Assembly: GCF_018885305.1 (NCBI RefSeq)
Contig: NZ_CP076544.1
Location: forward strand, 620,001-684,000
Origin: Curtobacterium sp. L6-1
GTDB lineage: Bacteria > Actinomycetota > Actinomycetes > Actinomycetales > Microbacteriaceae
DNA: 64,000 nucleotides
Direction of reading: 5' to 3'
The notes beneath the pieces were generated by a model. That model was not told the origin of the DNA. It saw only the letters and a program-made list of their open reading frames with translations, and did no database searches. Made by a program: the position numbers and the translations under genes. This document shows positions 7,908-16,853 of the stretch, in pieces. Positions within the stretch are counted from its first letter, which is position 1. Every line of letters starts with the position of its first letter.

Positions 7908-9215
7908 GTGCGTATCTCTGTCATCGGCTGCGGTTACCTCGGTGCCGTCCACGCCGCCTCCATGGCCAAGCTCGGGCACGACGTCGTCGCAGTCGACGTC
8001 GACCCGGGGAAGATCGAACGTCTCGCGGCGGGCGAAGCGCCCTTCTTCGAGCCCGGTCTGCCGGAGATCCTCACCGAGGCGCTCGCCTCGGGACGGATCC
8101 GGTTCACGACCGACATGGCCGAGGTGGCCGGTGCCCGCGTGCACTTCGTCGCGGTCGGCACCCCGCAGGGCCCCTCGGGTGCCGCGGACCTCACCTACGT
8201 CGACGCCGCGGTCGCGTCGCTGACCGAGCACCTCTCGCCCGGCGAGTTCGTCGTCGGCAAGTCGACCGTGCCGGTGGGCACCGCCGCGCGCCTCGCCGAG
8301 GACGTCAGCCGTGCCGTCCCCGGTGCCACGCTGGTCTGGAACCCGGAGTTCCTCCGCGAGGGCTTCGCCGTCCAGGACACCATCGCGCCGGACCGCCTCG
8401 TCTACGGCGTGCCGTCCGGACCCGAGGGCGAGGCCGCCGTCGCGGCCCTCGACGAGGTCTACGCCGTGGCGCTCGCCGAGGACACCCCGCGTCTCGTCGT
8501 CGACCTCGCGACCGCCGAGCTCGTCAAGGTCAGTGCGAACGCCTTCCTCGCCACCAAGATCTCCTTCATCAACGCCATGGCCGAGATCGCCGAGGTCGTC
8601 GGTGCCGACGTCACCGCGCTCGCCGACGCCATCGGGCACGACGCCCGCATCGGCCGCAAGTTCCTCAACGCCGGCCTCGGCTTCGGCGGCGGCTGCCTGC
8701 CGAAGGACATCCGTGCGTTCCAGGCGCGGGCGACCGAACTCGGCGTGGGGGAGTCGCTCGCGTTCCTCGCGGACATCGACGCGATCAACCTCCGCCGCCG
8801 TGCCCACGTCGTCGACCTCGCCGCCCAGGCGCTCGGCGGCGACGTTCGGGGCAAGCGCGTCGCGGTGCTCGGCCTGGCCTTCAAGCCGAACTCCGACGAC
8901 GTCCGGGACTCCCCGTCGCTCGACATCGCAGCACGGCTGCTCGAGCAGGGTGCCGAGGTCGCCGCGTACGACCCCGAGGCGATCCCCACGGCGCGCCGCG
9001 TGCACCCGGAGCTCGACTACGTGGACAGCGCCGAGGCCGCCCTCACCGGTGCCGACCTCGTGCTCGTCCTCACCGAGTGGAACGAGTTCCGCGCCCTCGA
9101 CGCCGCGACGGTCGCCGGCCTGGTGGCCTCGCCGGTCGTCATCGACGGTCGGAACTGCCTGGACCGCGACGCCTGGCGCGCGGCCGGCTTCGCCTACCAC
9201 GGCATGGGGCGCTGA
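7908..9215 (+). CDS. ugd: UDP-glucose 6-dehydrogenase
   Basis: 435 residues, normal for the family. It oxidises UDP-glucose to UDP-glucuronate with two NAD+. The N-terminal NAD site is ISVIGCGYLGAVHA (3-16), the conserved GTP-type segment VAVGTPQ, the acid/base region NPEFLREG (145-152), and the catalytic Cys263 in FGGGCLPKD. The C-terminal substrate domain contains KRVAVLGLAFKPNSDDVRDSPS. It supplies uronic acid donors for the surface polysaccharide locus. It is flanked by hairpins on both sides, so it is probably a single-gene transcript starting at the GTG codon. Confidence 0.95.
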   Translation: MRISVIGCGYLGAVHAASMAKLGHDVVAVDVDPGKIERLAAGEAPFFEPGLPEILTEALASGRIRFTTDMAEVAGARVHFVAVGTPQGPSGAADLTYVDAAVASLTEHLSPGEFVVGKSTVPVGTAARLAEDVSRAVPGATLVWNPEFLREGFAVQDTIAPDRLVYGVPSGPEGEAAVAALDEVYAVALAEDTPRLVVDLATAELVKVSANAFLATKISFINAMAEIAEVVGADVTALADAIGHDARIGRKFLNAGLGFGGGCLPKDIRAFQARATELGVGESLAFLADIDAINLRRRAHVVDLAAQALGGDVRGKRVAVLGLAFKPNSDDVRDSPSLDIAARLLEQGAEVAAYDPEAIPTARRVHPELDYVDSAEAALTGADLVLVLTEWNEFRALDAATVAGLVASPVVIDGRNCLDRDAWRAAGFAYHGMGR

Positions 9216-9246
9216 GCGGAGGCCGACGGCGGACGCCGCCGGGTCT

Positions 9247-9290
9247 CGGACGGGAGGCGCGCACCCAGCCGGGTGCGCGCCTCCCGTCCG
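9247..9290 (+). terminator. Long hairpin after ugd
   Basis: A 20-bp perfect stem (9247-9266 with 9271-9290) around loop AGCC; arm core GACGGGAGGCGCGCACCC. It is the strongest inverted repeat noticed in the window. Confidence 0.75.
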
Positions 9291-9362
9291 TTCACGCCCA
9301 CGTCCACGTCGACGCCCGCGCACGGGCACCCGCTCCCGTTCTGGTCCGGGCCCCGTCCGTAC

Positions 9363-9368
9363 TAGAGT
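9363..9368 (+). promoter_or_regulatory. Candidate leaderless -10 (TAGAGT)
   Basis: TAGAGT lies 7 nt before ATG 9376. Confidence 0.6.
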
Positions 9369-9375
9369 CGAGCCG

Positions 9376-10998
9376 ATGTCCGACTCGGTGACCGACACGG
9401 CTCCTGCAGCCGCTCGCCCTTCCCCGCAGCGTGGCCCGAACGGGCGTCAGCGGCTGCACGACGGGCTGCTCGCGCTGCCCGACCGGATCGGTCGGCTGCT
9501 CGCGAACCCGTGGACGTACCGGGCGGCGCTCGTGGTGTTCGTGCTCATGGGCGTGTTCTTCGCCGGGATCCTGCACTACCCGATCGTGGACGGCGAGGGG
9601 CACGTGCCCTACGGCGGCACCATCGCCCCCGACGAGCACCGGCACCTGGCGAACATCCTGTACTACGCCGGGCTCCCGCTGACGAACGGGCCGGTGCTGC
9701 ACCACATCGACCCGGGCGACCTCGCGATGGGCGAGATGCTGCGGTTCCCGAGCTACTTCTACTACTACGTCATGAGCTTCCCGGTGAAGCCGATGGTGAA
9801 CGCCGAGCTGCCGTACTCGTGGATCGTCATCGCGCTCCGGCTCGCGAACGTGGTGTTCGGGCTGCTCGGCCTCGTGGTGCTCCGGCGGCTGCTGCGCACG
9901 ATGGGCTTCTCGACGGCGGTCACGGTCCTCTCCGTGATCGTGCTCGTCCTCACCGGCCGCTACGTGTGGCAGTCCGCCGCGGTGAGCTACGACGCCCCGT
10001 CGATGACGCTGTTCCTCTGCTGCCTGCTGTACTGCGCCCGGTTCATCCGCGAGCCGCGGTGGGGGACCCTCGGCGCGATGGTCGTCACGGCGGGCTGGAC
10101 GGTCCTGGTCAAGTACACGTTCCTGCCCTTCGTCGGCGTCGCCGTCGTGGTGGCCGTCGGCTTCGCGGTGCAGCGCGACGGCTGGGGCGTGCTCGCCCAC
10201 CCGCTCCGCGTCGCGGGCGAGGCGATCCGGACCAGGACGGTCCGGACCGTCGCCTGGTTCCTCGGCTTCGCGGTGGTGGCGGCGCTGCTGGTCGAACGGC
10301 TCGGCGTCAACCTGCTCGTGTACCGGCAGTTCAACCCGGACTGCTCGAAGCTCCACACCCACATGCAGTGCCTGACGTTCGCGATCTACGCCCGCAACTA
10401 CGACGCGACGCGCACGCACGAGCTCGCGGCGGCGAACGGCACCTCGCTCCCGGCGCCGGACCTGCTCGAGTTCACCGGCCGCTGGGTCACGACGTACTTC
10501 CAGTCGGTGTTCTTCTACCGCGACCGCACCACGGTCTGGAGCGTGAATCCGCTGGTCGCCGCACTCGGGTCCCTCGTGGTGATCGCCGCCGTCCTGCTCG
10601 TGGTGCTGTCCTTCCGCCGGTTCTTCGGCAGCCGCACCGCCGCGTGGGGCACGATCGTGACCGTCGTGTACATCGGCGCGACCTTCGTGTTCAACCTCCG
10701 GACGCTGCTGCAGCTCGACGACGAGTACGCGTTCTCCGGCCGGTACGTCCTGCCGGTCGTCCCGATCCTGTACGCGTTGCTCATCGCAGCGGCCGTCGCG
10801 GCCTGGAGGCGCCTGCCGGACTGGGTCCGCGCCGGTGCGGTCGTGCCGGCCCTCGTCGCGGTCGCCGTCCTGCTGCTGGTGTTCTCCGCGCCGACCGCGT
10901 TCTTCGAGTACGCGCGAACGCCGAACTGGTACACGGACACGGCGCTCGACCACCTGCCCCGCTGGTTGACGGGCTACACCGGGGAGGTCGCACCGTGA
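9376..10998 (+). CDS. DUF2142/GT-C-like polytopic membrane protein
   Basis: 540 residues with a 40-residue polar N terminus and roughly ten hydrophobic segments. After the first segment the external loop carries APDEHRH (84-90), matching the D-E-x-x-H signature of DUF2142-like membrane proteins and resembling the acidic pair of GT-C enzymes that use lipid-linked sugars. Tyr/Phe-rich loops follow (SYFYYYVMSF). The C-terminal part has a large loop (about 310-375) before the last segments. It overlaps the next gene as GTGA. A role in transferring sugar at the outer face of the membrane is plausible, but the substrate is unknown. Confidence 0.65.
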   Translation: MSDSVTDTAPAAARPSPQRGPNGRQRLHDGLLALPDRIGRLLANPWTYRAALVVFVLMGVFFAGILHYPIVDGEGHVPYGGTIAPDEHRHLANILYYAGLPLTNGPVLHHIDPGDLAMGEMLRFPSYFYYYVMSFPVKPMVNAELPYSWIVIALRLANVVFGLLGLVVLRRLLRTMGFSTAVTVLSVIVLVLTGRYVWQSAAVSYDAPSMTLFLCCLLYCARFIREPRWGTLGAMVVTAGWTVLVKYTFLPFVGVAVVVAVGFAVQRDGWGVLAHPLRVAGEAIRTRTVRTVAWFLGFAVVAALLVERLGVNLLVYRQFNPDCSKLHTHMQCLTFAIYARNYDATRTHELAAANGTSLPAPDLLEFTGRWVTTYFQSVFFYRDRTTVWSVNPLVAALGSLVVIAAVLLVVLSFRRFFGSRTAAWGTIVTVVYIGATFVFNLRTLLQLDDEYAFSGRYVLPVVPILYALLIAAAVAAWRRLPDWVRAGAVVPALVAVAVLLLVFSAPTAFFEYARTPNWYTDTALDHLPRWLTGYTGEVAP

Positions 10999-11933
10999 GC
11001 GGCACCGAGCGGACGACCACGAACGGCTGGCGGCCGGGCCGCGGGACCTGGGTCGCCGTCGTCGCCGTCGTGGTGCTCGTCGCCCTGGTCCTCGTCGGAC
11101 GCCAGGTGCTGTCCGCACGGGCCGCGGCCGAGACCGAGACCGTGGGCACCTGCGCCGTGCGGGTGCACCCGGGGCTGCACGCGTCGACGCACTGCCCGCG
11201 GGTGGACTGGTCGGGCCGGGACCTCCGATCGCAGGACCTGCGCTTCGCCGACCTCGCCGGGGCCGACCTGTCCGGCGCGGACCTGCAGGGCACGATCCTG
11301 TTCGGTGCCGACATGCAGCAGGCGGACCTCCGCGGCGCGGACCTCACCGGTGCCGACCTGACCGGGACGAAGCTCACGGACGCGCAGCTGGCCGAGGCGC
11401 GCTTCGACGGTGCGTACATCGAGGGCATGGACGTGACCGGCACCGTGCTCGCCGCCGACCCGCAGCAGGCGTGGACGACGGCCGGCGACGGACCGGTGCG
11501 GATCTCGTGGTCCTCGGAGACCCCGACGGGCTTCACGACGAACACGTGCGCTGAGGGGCAGCAGCTCTTCACGCCCGGCCATACGCCGATCGACTGCCGC
11601 CTGAGCACCGGGACGCGCGACGGGCAGACGAGCGAGTACCAGGTCACGATGACGGTCCTGCAGGCGCCGACCGTCACCGTGCCGACGGCGGTGCAGGTCA
11701 CGGTCGGTCAGGACGTCACGATCCCCGTCCAGGCCACCAGCCCGTTCCCCGTCGTGGACCTCACCGTGTTCGACTCCCCGTTGCCCGACGGGCTGACGTG
11801 GGACCCGGCGACGCAGCAGATCACCGGCAAGCCGTCGGCCGACGCAGTCGGGATGCACGAGCTCGACTTCCGGGCCGAGAACGGCATGGCGGCCACGGCG
11901 ACGTTCACCGTGACGGTGCTGCCGGCGCCCTGA
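10995..11933 (+). CDS. Membrane-anchored pentapeptide-repeat protein with Ig-like C-terminal domain
   Basis: 312 residues. One hydrophobic segment (about 20-37) should anchor the protein, with the remainder outside. Residues 74-140 are pentapeptide repeats of the A(D/N)LxG type (LAGADLSGADLQG..., LRGADLTGADLTG), which fold as a square beta-helix. The C terminus resembles a putative Ig-like domain (DGLTWDPATQQITGKP... FTVTVLPAP). Two Cys pairs in the outer region may form disulfides. Translational coupling (GTGA) to the upstream membrane protein suggests a joint function. Extracellular pentapeptide proteins of this layout have no well-established role. Confidence 0.7.
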   Translation: MSGTERTTTNGWRPGRGTWVAVVAVVVLVALVLVGRQVLSARAAAETETVGTCAVRVHPGLHASTHCPRVDWSGRDLRSQDLRFADLAGADLSGADLQGTILFGADMQQADLRGADLTGADLTGTKLTDAQLAEARFDGAYIEGMDVTGTVLAADPQQAWTTAGDGPVRISWSSETPTGFTTNTCAEGQQLFTPGHTPIDCRLSTGTRDGQTSEYQVTMTVLQAPTVTVPTAVQVTVGQDVTIPVQATSPFPVVDLTVFDSPLPDGLTWDPATQQITGKPSADAVGMHELDFRAENGMAATATFTVTVLPAP

Positions 11934-12021
11934 CCCGGACGCTGGTGCGCAGCCCGACACCGGTGCCGGAGGGCCGGTGCTCGGCGCGACACCCGCGCCG
12001 AGCGCTGGTGCTCGGCCTGCG

Positions 12022-12495
12022 TCAGACGCTGGTGCGCGACCGCTCCGGCGCGGCCGCGTTCTCCCGCTCGGCACGGTCGGGGTGGTACACCCAGACCTTG
12101 TACAGCCAGAAGCGGAACGCCGTGCCGAGCACGAGACCGATGCCGTTCCCCGAGACGTTGTCGGCCAGGGCGGACGTGAACCCGAGCACGTAGTGCGACA
12201 GCGCGAGGCAGCCGAGCGAGATGACCATGCCGCCGAGGGACACGACGAGGAACTCCACGCCCTCCTTCGCGGCGACCGAGCGACGCTGGTGCCGGAACGT
12301 CCAGTAGCGGTTCCCGAGCCAGTTCACGACGATCGCGACCACGGTGGAGACGACCTTCGCCCAGAACGGCCCCGAGTGGACCTCGTCCGGGGACAGCACG
12401 GTGGCCCGCAGCAGGTTGAAGACGGCGAGGTCCACGACGAAGCCGACGGCGCCGACGACGCCGAAGCGGGCGAGCTGGGCGATGAGGCGCCGCAC
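12022..12495 (-). CDS. GtrA family membrane protein
   Basis: 157 residues with four hydrophobic segments: FGVVGAVGFVVDLAVFNLL, VVSTVVAIVVNWLGNRYWTF, FLVVSLGGMVISLGCLALSHYVL and GIGLVLGTAFRFWLYKVWVY. The NRYWTF and FRFWLYKVWV motifs are typical of GtrA proteins, proposed to move or handle polyprenyl-linked sugars in cell-surface glycosylation. GTG 12495 is preceded by GGAGTC. It is divergent from purK, an arrangement also found in mycobacteria. Confidence 0.85.
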   Translation of the reverse strand: MRRLIAQLARFGVVGAVGFVVDLAVFNLLRATVLSPDEVHSGPFWAKVVSTVVAIVVNWLGNRYWTFRHQRRSVAAKEGVEFLVVSLGGMVISLGCLALSHYVLGFTSALADNVSGNGIGLVLGTAFRFWLYKVWVYHPDRAERENAAAPERSRTSV

Positions 12496-12512
12496 GGTGA
12501 CTCCTGGGTCCG

Positions 12513-12518
12513 TAGAGT
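12513..12518 (+). promoter_or_regulatory. Possible -10 (TAGAGT) for purK
   Basis: TAGAGTTGTCG here is identical over 11 bases to the -10 region of the minus-strand gene at 20030. Here it would give a leader of about 105 nt. No clear -35 is seen. Confidence 0.35.
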
Positions 12519-12628
12519 TGTCGCTGGCCGACGTGGTTCGGCCCGGGGCGGATCGACGATCGGCCTCGCAGGAGTGTAGTCGAGCCCCCGTCGGCAGCCC
12601 GCCGGGGATGGCGGAAGGAACACACAGG

Positions 12629-13765
12629 ATGGCGTTGCGCGTCGGAGTCGTCGGTGGAGGACAGCTGGCCCGGATGATGGTCCCGGCGGCAGTCGAACTC
12701 GGGCTCGACATCCGGGTCCTCGCCGAGGGGCCCGGCATGTCCGCGGCGATCGCGGCCACGGCGGAGGGCGACCACCGCGACGTCGACGTCGTCCGTGCGT
12801 TCGCCCGCGACGTCGACGTCCTGACCTTCGACCACGAGCACGTGCCGCAGGACGTCCTCCGCACCCTGGTCGAGCACGGCGTCGTCGTGCGTCCCGGGCC
12901 GGCGCCGCTCGGGGTCGCACAGGACAAGATCGTGATGCGCCAGCGCCTCACCGAGCTCGGGCTGCCCGTGCCGGACTGGGCAGCCGTGCACGACCAGACC
13001 GAGCTGCGTGCCTTCCTCGACGCCCACGGCGGGCGAGCGGTCGTCAAGACCCCCCGTGGCGGCTACGACGGCAAGGGCGTCCGGGTCGTCACCGATGCGT
13101 CCGACGCCGACGACTGGTTCACGGCCGCCGCCGAGACCGGCGCCGGGCAGGCGCTCCTGGCCGAGGAACTCGTACCGTTCACCCGCGAGCTCGCCCAGTC
13201 GGTGGCGAGGCGCCCGTCCGGCGAGATCGTGGCCTGGCCGCTCGTCGAGACGGTGCAGCGCGACGGTGTGTGCGCCGAGGTGATCGCACCGGCCCCCCGG
13301 AGCGCGGGACGCCTGGCCGACGAGGCCGAGGCGATCGCGGTCCGCATCGCCCGTGAGCTCGACGTGACGGGCGTCCTGGCGGTCGAGCTGTTCCAGACCG
13401 ACGACGAGCGGATCCTGGTGAACGAGCTCGCCATGCGTCCGCACAACACGGGCCACTGGACGATCGACGGCTCCACCACCAGCCAGTTCGAGCAGCACCT
13501 GCGCGCGGTGCTCGACCTGCCGCTCGGCGCCACCGGGACGCACGCACCGGTCGCCGTCATGGTGAACGTGCTCGGCGGCCCGGCGGACGGCGACCTGGGG
13601 GCCCGTTACCCGGGCGCGTTGGAGGCCTTCCCGGAGGCGAAGTACCACTTCTACGGCAAGGCACCGCGCCCGGGGCGGAAGGTCGGGCACGTCACGGTCG
13701 TCGGCGAGGACGTCGACGACGTCGTCTTCCGCGCCCGCGCCGCGGCCGCGCACTTCGACGACTAG
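12629..13765 (+). CDS. purK: N5-carboxyaminoimidazole ribonucleotide synthase
   Basis: 378 residues. It converts AIR, ATP and bicarbonate to N5-CAIR in purine synthesis, and the product is used by PurE, encoded 2.3 kb downstream. ATP-grasp features are clear: N-terminal VGVVGGGQLARMM, DKIVMRQRLTELGLPVP, VVKTPRGGYDGKGV (ATP-binding loop), VELFQTDDERILVNELAMRPHNTGHWTIDG, and KAPRPGRKVGHVTV. The start ATG 12629 has GGAAGGAA 8 nt upstream; an in-frame ATG at 12608 has no such site. purK and purE are normally adjacent in actinobacteria; here a secreted GH6-type gene lies between them. Confidence 0.95.
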   Translation: MALRVGVVGGGQLARMMVPAAVELGLDIRVLAEGPGMSAAIAATAEGDHRDVDVVRAFARDVDVLTFDHEHVPQDVLRTLVEHGVVVRPGPAPLGVAQDKIVMRQRLTELGLPVPDWAAVHDQTELRAFLDAHGGRAVVKTPRGGYDGKGVRVVTDASDADDWFTAAAETGAGQALLAEELVPFTRELAQSVARRPSGEIVAWPLVETVQRDGVCAEVIAPAPRSAGRLADEAEAIAVRIARELDVTGVLAVELFQTDDERILVNELAMRPHNTGHWTIDGSTTSQFEQHLRAVLDLPLGATGTHAPVAVMVNVLGGPADGDLGARYPGALEAFPEAKYHFYGKAPRPGRKVGHVTVVGEDVDDVVFRARAAAAHFDD

Positions 13766-13770
13766 GCACG

Positions 13771-13822
<52 letters not shown>

Positions 13823-13902
13823 TGCTGCTGCGGCGGCGGGGGCGGCCGGCGTCGTCGAGGTGGGGCGCGCCTCCCGTCCGGTCCACCGGGACGCCGACAC
13901 CT

Positions 13903-13921
13903 GAGCGGGTGGCACCCGCTC
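13903..13921 (+). terminator. Short hairpin downstream of purK
   Basis: GAGCGGGT, loop GGC, ACCCGCTC: an 8-bp perfect stem in the purK to GH6 gap. Confidence 0.4.
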
Positions 13922-13992
13922 TGGGAACTTGTCGACGCGCGCCGTCGGTGGTGCTCTGGGATCCTCCCCGCCGCCTGTCCAGGAAGTCCGCC

Positions 13993-16065
13993 GTGCCCCG
14001 CCGCCCCGTCCACCCGTCCGTCACCAGCTCGTCCGTCAGCCGTCCGGGCCCGACCGCGCCGTCCCGCGAGCGCCCCACCGACACCGGACGGGCGCGCTCC
14101 GGTCCGCGGCGACACCGGCGTCGGCTGCCGGCGGCCCTCGTGGCCACCGCGGCCCTGGTGACCGCGGTGCTCGTCGGTGCGACCGTCGAACCCGCGACGG
14201 CGGCGACGACCGACGTCCGGACCGCGACCGCCGCGCAGCTGTACGGCGCTGGGCAGTACCGGTCGTCCACCAGCGAGGCCGCGAAGGCCGCGACGGCACT
14301 GCAGACCAGCGACCCCGCCGGGGCGCGCGCCGCCGCCGCGATCGCCCGCTACCCGGTGGCGACGTGGCTCGGGGAGTGGACGACCGGCACGACCCTCACC
14401 CGCACGATCGACACCGCGACGGCGGGAGCCGCGGCGGCGGGCACCACCGCGGTCTTCGTCGTGTACGCGATCCCGGACCGTGACTGCGGCGGCTACTCGG
14501 CCGGCGGGTTCGACGAACGGACCTACGACGCCTGGATCGACCAGGTCGTCGCGCGCGTCTCGGGCACCCGCTCCGCGGTGGTCGTCGAACCGGACGCGCT
14601 CGCCATGCTCAGCAACGCCGCCTGCTCCGACTCGATCGACGCGCAGCGGTACCGGATCCTCTCGCGCACCGTCGCGGCGTTCACCGCGGCGGGCGTCCCG
14701 TCCTACCTCGACGGTGGCAACTCGAACTGGGTGTCCCCGGCGACGATGGCGGCACGTCTGCAGAGCGCCGGCGTCGCGAACGCGCGCGGGTTCTCGACGA
14801 ACGTCGCGAACTACCACCCGACCAACCAGGAGCAGGCCTACGCGCAGCGGGTCTCGGCGCTGACGGGTGGCGCGCACTACGTGATCGACACCTCCCGGAA
14901 CGGCCAGGGCTGGCGCGGGACCTGGTGCAACGCCCCCGGTGCCGGCCTCGGCACGACGCCGCGCGTGGGCACCGACGGCACCGCGCTCGACGCCCTGCTC
15001 TGGGTGAAGACCCCCGGCGCGAGTGACGGCACGTGCAACGGCGGTCCGACGGCCGGCAAGTGGTACTCCGCCTACGCCCAGGCCCTCGTCGCGAACGGCT
15101 CCCTCGGCGCCACCGCGAGCGGCACGGCGATGGGCACCGTCGACTGGGCCACCGGCGGGTCCGGGTCCGTCCGCGTGTCCGGGTGGGCGGCCGACCCGGC
15201 CCGCACCACCGCGACGCTCACGGTCCGTGTCAGCGTCGACGGGGCACGAGCGGCCCCGGCGGCGGCGGACCGGCCGCGCCAGGACGTCGCGGACGCGTAC
15301 GGCGTCGGCGCTGCCCACGGCTACGACGTCACGGTCCCCGCGTCGGCCGGCGTCCGGGAGGTCTGCGTCGACACGACCACCGTCGCCGGCGTCGCCTCCC
15401 GGCTCGGCTGCGAGTCGGTACGGGTGAGCGGTCGCGACCCGGTCGTCGCGCTCGAGCGGGCCACGGTGTCCGCCGGCGGCATCAGCGTCAGCGGGTACGC
15501 GGTCGACGCCGACGATCCCGCCGCCGCACTCCGCACGACCCTGCTCGTCGACGGCAAGGCGGTGCGCACGGTCTCGGCGGACGTCGCCCGGACCGGCGTC
15601 GCGGCGCTGGACGGCCTCGGGACGCGGCACGGGTTCGCCGCCGTCGTGCCGGCCGGTGCCGGGAAGCACACGGTCTGCGCCCGGGCGGCCGACGTCGGGG
15701 GCGGCGCGGACGTCACCGCCCCCTGCCGCAGCGTCACCGTCGCGGCGAGTGCGCCGCGGGCAGCCCTGGACAGCGTCACGTCGCCGCGGCACCGTCGCGT
15801 CGCGCTCCGCGGCTGGGGCTTCGACCGTGACGCCGTCGGCGCGGCGGTGACCGTCGTGGTGTCCGTCGCGGGACGGAGCCCGGTGCGCGTGAGCGCCTCG
15901 GCCGTGCGCGACGACGTCGACCGGTCGTACGGTGTCGGTCGGTCGCACGGGCTCTCCACCGTCGTGGCGGCGTCGAGCGGCACCCGGTCGGTGTGCGTCC
16001 GCGTCGTCGGGCTCGGTGCCGGGGGAGACCGGTCGCTCGGCTGCCGGTCCGTCCGCGTCCGCTGA
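13993..16065 (+). CDS. Secreted glycoside hydrolase family 6 protein with three C-terminal surface repeats
   Basis: 690 residues from GTG 13993, which has AGGAAG 6 nt upstream. A long basic N terminus (RRHRRR at 39-44) precedes a hydrophobic signal segment (45-66, cleavage near ATA-ATT). Residues about 85-370 form a GH6 domain: first signature VVYAIPDRDCGGYSAGG with Asp164, second signature VVVEPDALA with Asp201, the two catalytic-region aspartates of cellobiohydrolase/endoglucanase family 6. Residues about 379-690 are three ~100-residue repeats with the pattern GW-A-x-D ... DV-x-x-x-Y-G-V-G-x-x-HG ... VC ... G-C-x-x-V-x-V. The same repeat ends the protein at 44405. It probably cleaves a beta-1,4-glucan outside the cell (plant cellulose or a self-made glucan). 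It separates purK from purE, suggesting insertion. Confidence 0.85.
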   Translation: MPRRPVHPSVTSSSVSRPGPTAPSRERPTDTGRARSGPRRHRRRLPAALVATAALVTAVLVGATVEPATAATTDVRTATAAQLYGAGQYRSSTSEAAKAATALQTSDPAGARAAAAIARYPVATWLGEWTTGTTLTRTIDTATAGAAAAGTTAVFVVYAIPDRDCGGYSAGGFDERTYDAWIDQVVARVSGTRSAVVVEPDALAMLSNAACSDSIDAQRYRILSRTVAAFTAAGVPSYLDGGNSNWVSPATMAARLQSAGVANARGFSTNVANYHPTNQEQAYAQRVSALTGGAHYVIDTSRNGQGWRGTWCNAPGAGLGTTPRVGTDGTALDALLWVKTPGASDGTCNGGPTAGKWYSAYAQALVANGSLGATASGTAMGTVDWATGGSGSVRVSGWAADPARTTATLTVRVSVDGARAAPAAADRPRQDVADAYGVGAAHGYDVTVPASAGVREVCVDTTTVAGVASRLGCESVRVSGRDPVVALERATVSAGGISVSGYAVDADDPAAALRTTLLVDGKAVRTVSADVARTGVAALDGLGTRHGFAAVVPAGAGKHTVCARAADVGGGADVTAPCRSVTVAASAPRAALDSVTSPRHRRVALRGWGFDRDAVGAAVTVVVSVAGRSPVRVSASAVRDDVDRSYGVGRSHGLSTVVAASSGTRSVCVRVVGLGAGGDRSLGCRSVRVR

Positions 16066-16090
16066 GACGGTCCGGCCGGGCCGCCGGAGC

Positions 16091-16096
16091 TAGGCT
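16091..16096 (+). promoter_or_regulatory. Candidate leaderless -10 (TAGGCT) for purE
   Basis: TAGGCT is followed by 6 nt and then GTG 16103. Confidence 0.65.
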
Positions 16097-16102
16097 CGAC
16101 GC

Positions 16103-16612
16103 GTGACCGACACCACCGCTGCCGCCCCGCTCGTCTCCATCATCATGGGCTCCGACTCGGACTGGCCGACCATGCGCGCCGCCGCCGAGATCCTGGACGA
16201 GCTCGGCATCCCGTTCGAGGCCGACGTGGTCTCCGCGCACCGCACGCCGGACAAGATGGTGCGCTACGGCCGCGGTGCTGCCGAGCGCGGCATCCGCGTC
16301 GTGATCGCGGGAGCGGGCGGCGCGGCCCACCTGCCGGGCATGGTCGCCTCGCTCACGACCCTCCCGGTCATCGGCGTCCCGGTGCAGCTGGCGCGGCTCG
16401 ACGGACTCGACTCGCTGCTCTCGATCGTCCAGATGCCCGCCGGCATCCCGGTCGCGACGATGGCGATCAACGGTGCGGCGAACGCGGGCATCTTCGCCGC
16501 CCGCATCATCGGGTCCACCGACCTGGAGGTCGCGGCGGCCCTGGCGCAGCACGCGGCCGACCTCGAGCAGGTCGTCGAGCGGAAGGCGCAGGCGCTCCGC
16601 GAGCAGCTCTGA
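16103..16612 (+). CDS. purE: N5-carboxyaminoimidazole ribonucleotide mutase
   Basis: 169 residues, the usual length for class I PurE. It rearranges N5-CAIR to CAIR in purine synthesis. The signature [22 protein letters not shown] with the catalytic His, and [11 protein letters not shown] are all present. The 3' end (codons REQL plus TGA) is reiterated in a 15-bp tandem array that runs past the stop, so each further unit again carries an in-frame stop or stop-like triplet. Confidence 0.95.
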   Translation: MTDTTAAAPLVSIIMGSDSDWPTMRAAAEILDELGIPFEADVVSAHRTPDKMVRYGRGAAERGIRVVIAGAGGAAHLPGMVASLTTLPVIGVPVQLARLDGLDSLLSIVQMPAGIPVATMAINGAANAGIFAARIIGSTDLEVAAALAQHAADLEQVVERKAQALREQL

Positions 16613-16717
16613 CGCGAGCAGCTCTGACGCGAGCAGCTCTGACACGAGCAGGCCTGACACGAGCAGTTCTGACGCGAGCAGTTCTGACGCGAGCAGGCGT
16701 GACGCGAGCAGATCAGC
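16598..16717 (+). repeat. 15-bp tandem array starting at the purE stop
   Basis: Eight units of CGCGAGCAGCTCTGA or variants: 16598-16612 (the gene end), then 16613, 16628, 16643, 16658, 16673, 16688, and a last divergent unit at 16703-16717. Divergence increases with distance from the gene. It ends in GATCAGC...GCTGATC (16711-16733), a small hairpin, and a GCAC microsatellite (16734-16751). Confidence 0.9.
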
Positions 16718-16817
16718 GGCGTGCTTGCTGATCGCACGCACGCACGCACGCGTGCCGTCCACCGACGGCTGTCGGCGCGCGGGGCGCCGGGTCGCTCGGG
16801 AGCGGGTCGTTCACCCG

Positions 16818-16853
16818 CGCCGCGGCCCGGACGCCGCGGCCCGGACGCCGCGG
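16818..16853. repeat. 14-bp repeats touching the lipoprotein stop codon
   Basis: CGCCGCGGCCCGGA at 16818-16831 and 16832-16845, plus a partial third copy up to 16853, directly beyond the stop codon of the minus-strand lipoprotein gene. Confidence 0.75.

Noticed and set aside
12608..12630. Upstream ATG for purK at 12608
   Set aside because: The GGAAGGAA ribosome site lies between it and ATG 12629, and the family N terminus begins at the latter.
13909..13992. Upstream GTG start at 13909 for the GH6 gene
   Set aside because: AGGAAG at 13981-13986 points to GTG 13993; the extra residues would lengthen an already long N terminus.
16598..16717. CRISPR-like array after purE
   Set aside because: The repeats are 15 bp, directly adjacent without spacers, and derived from the gene end.
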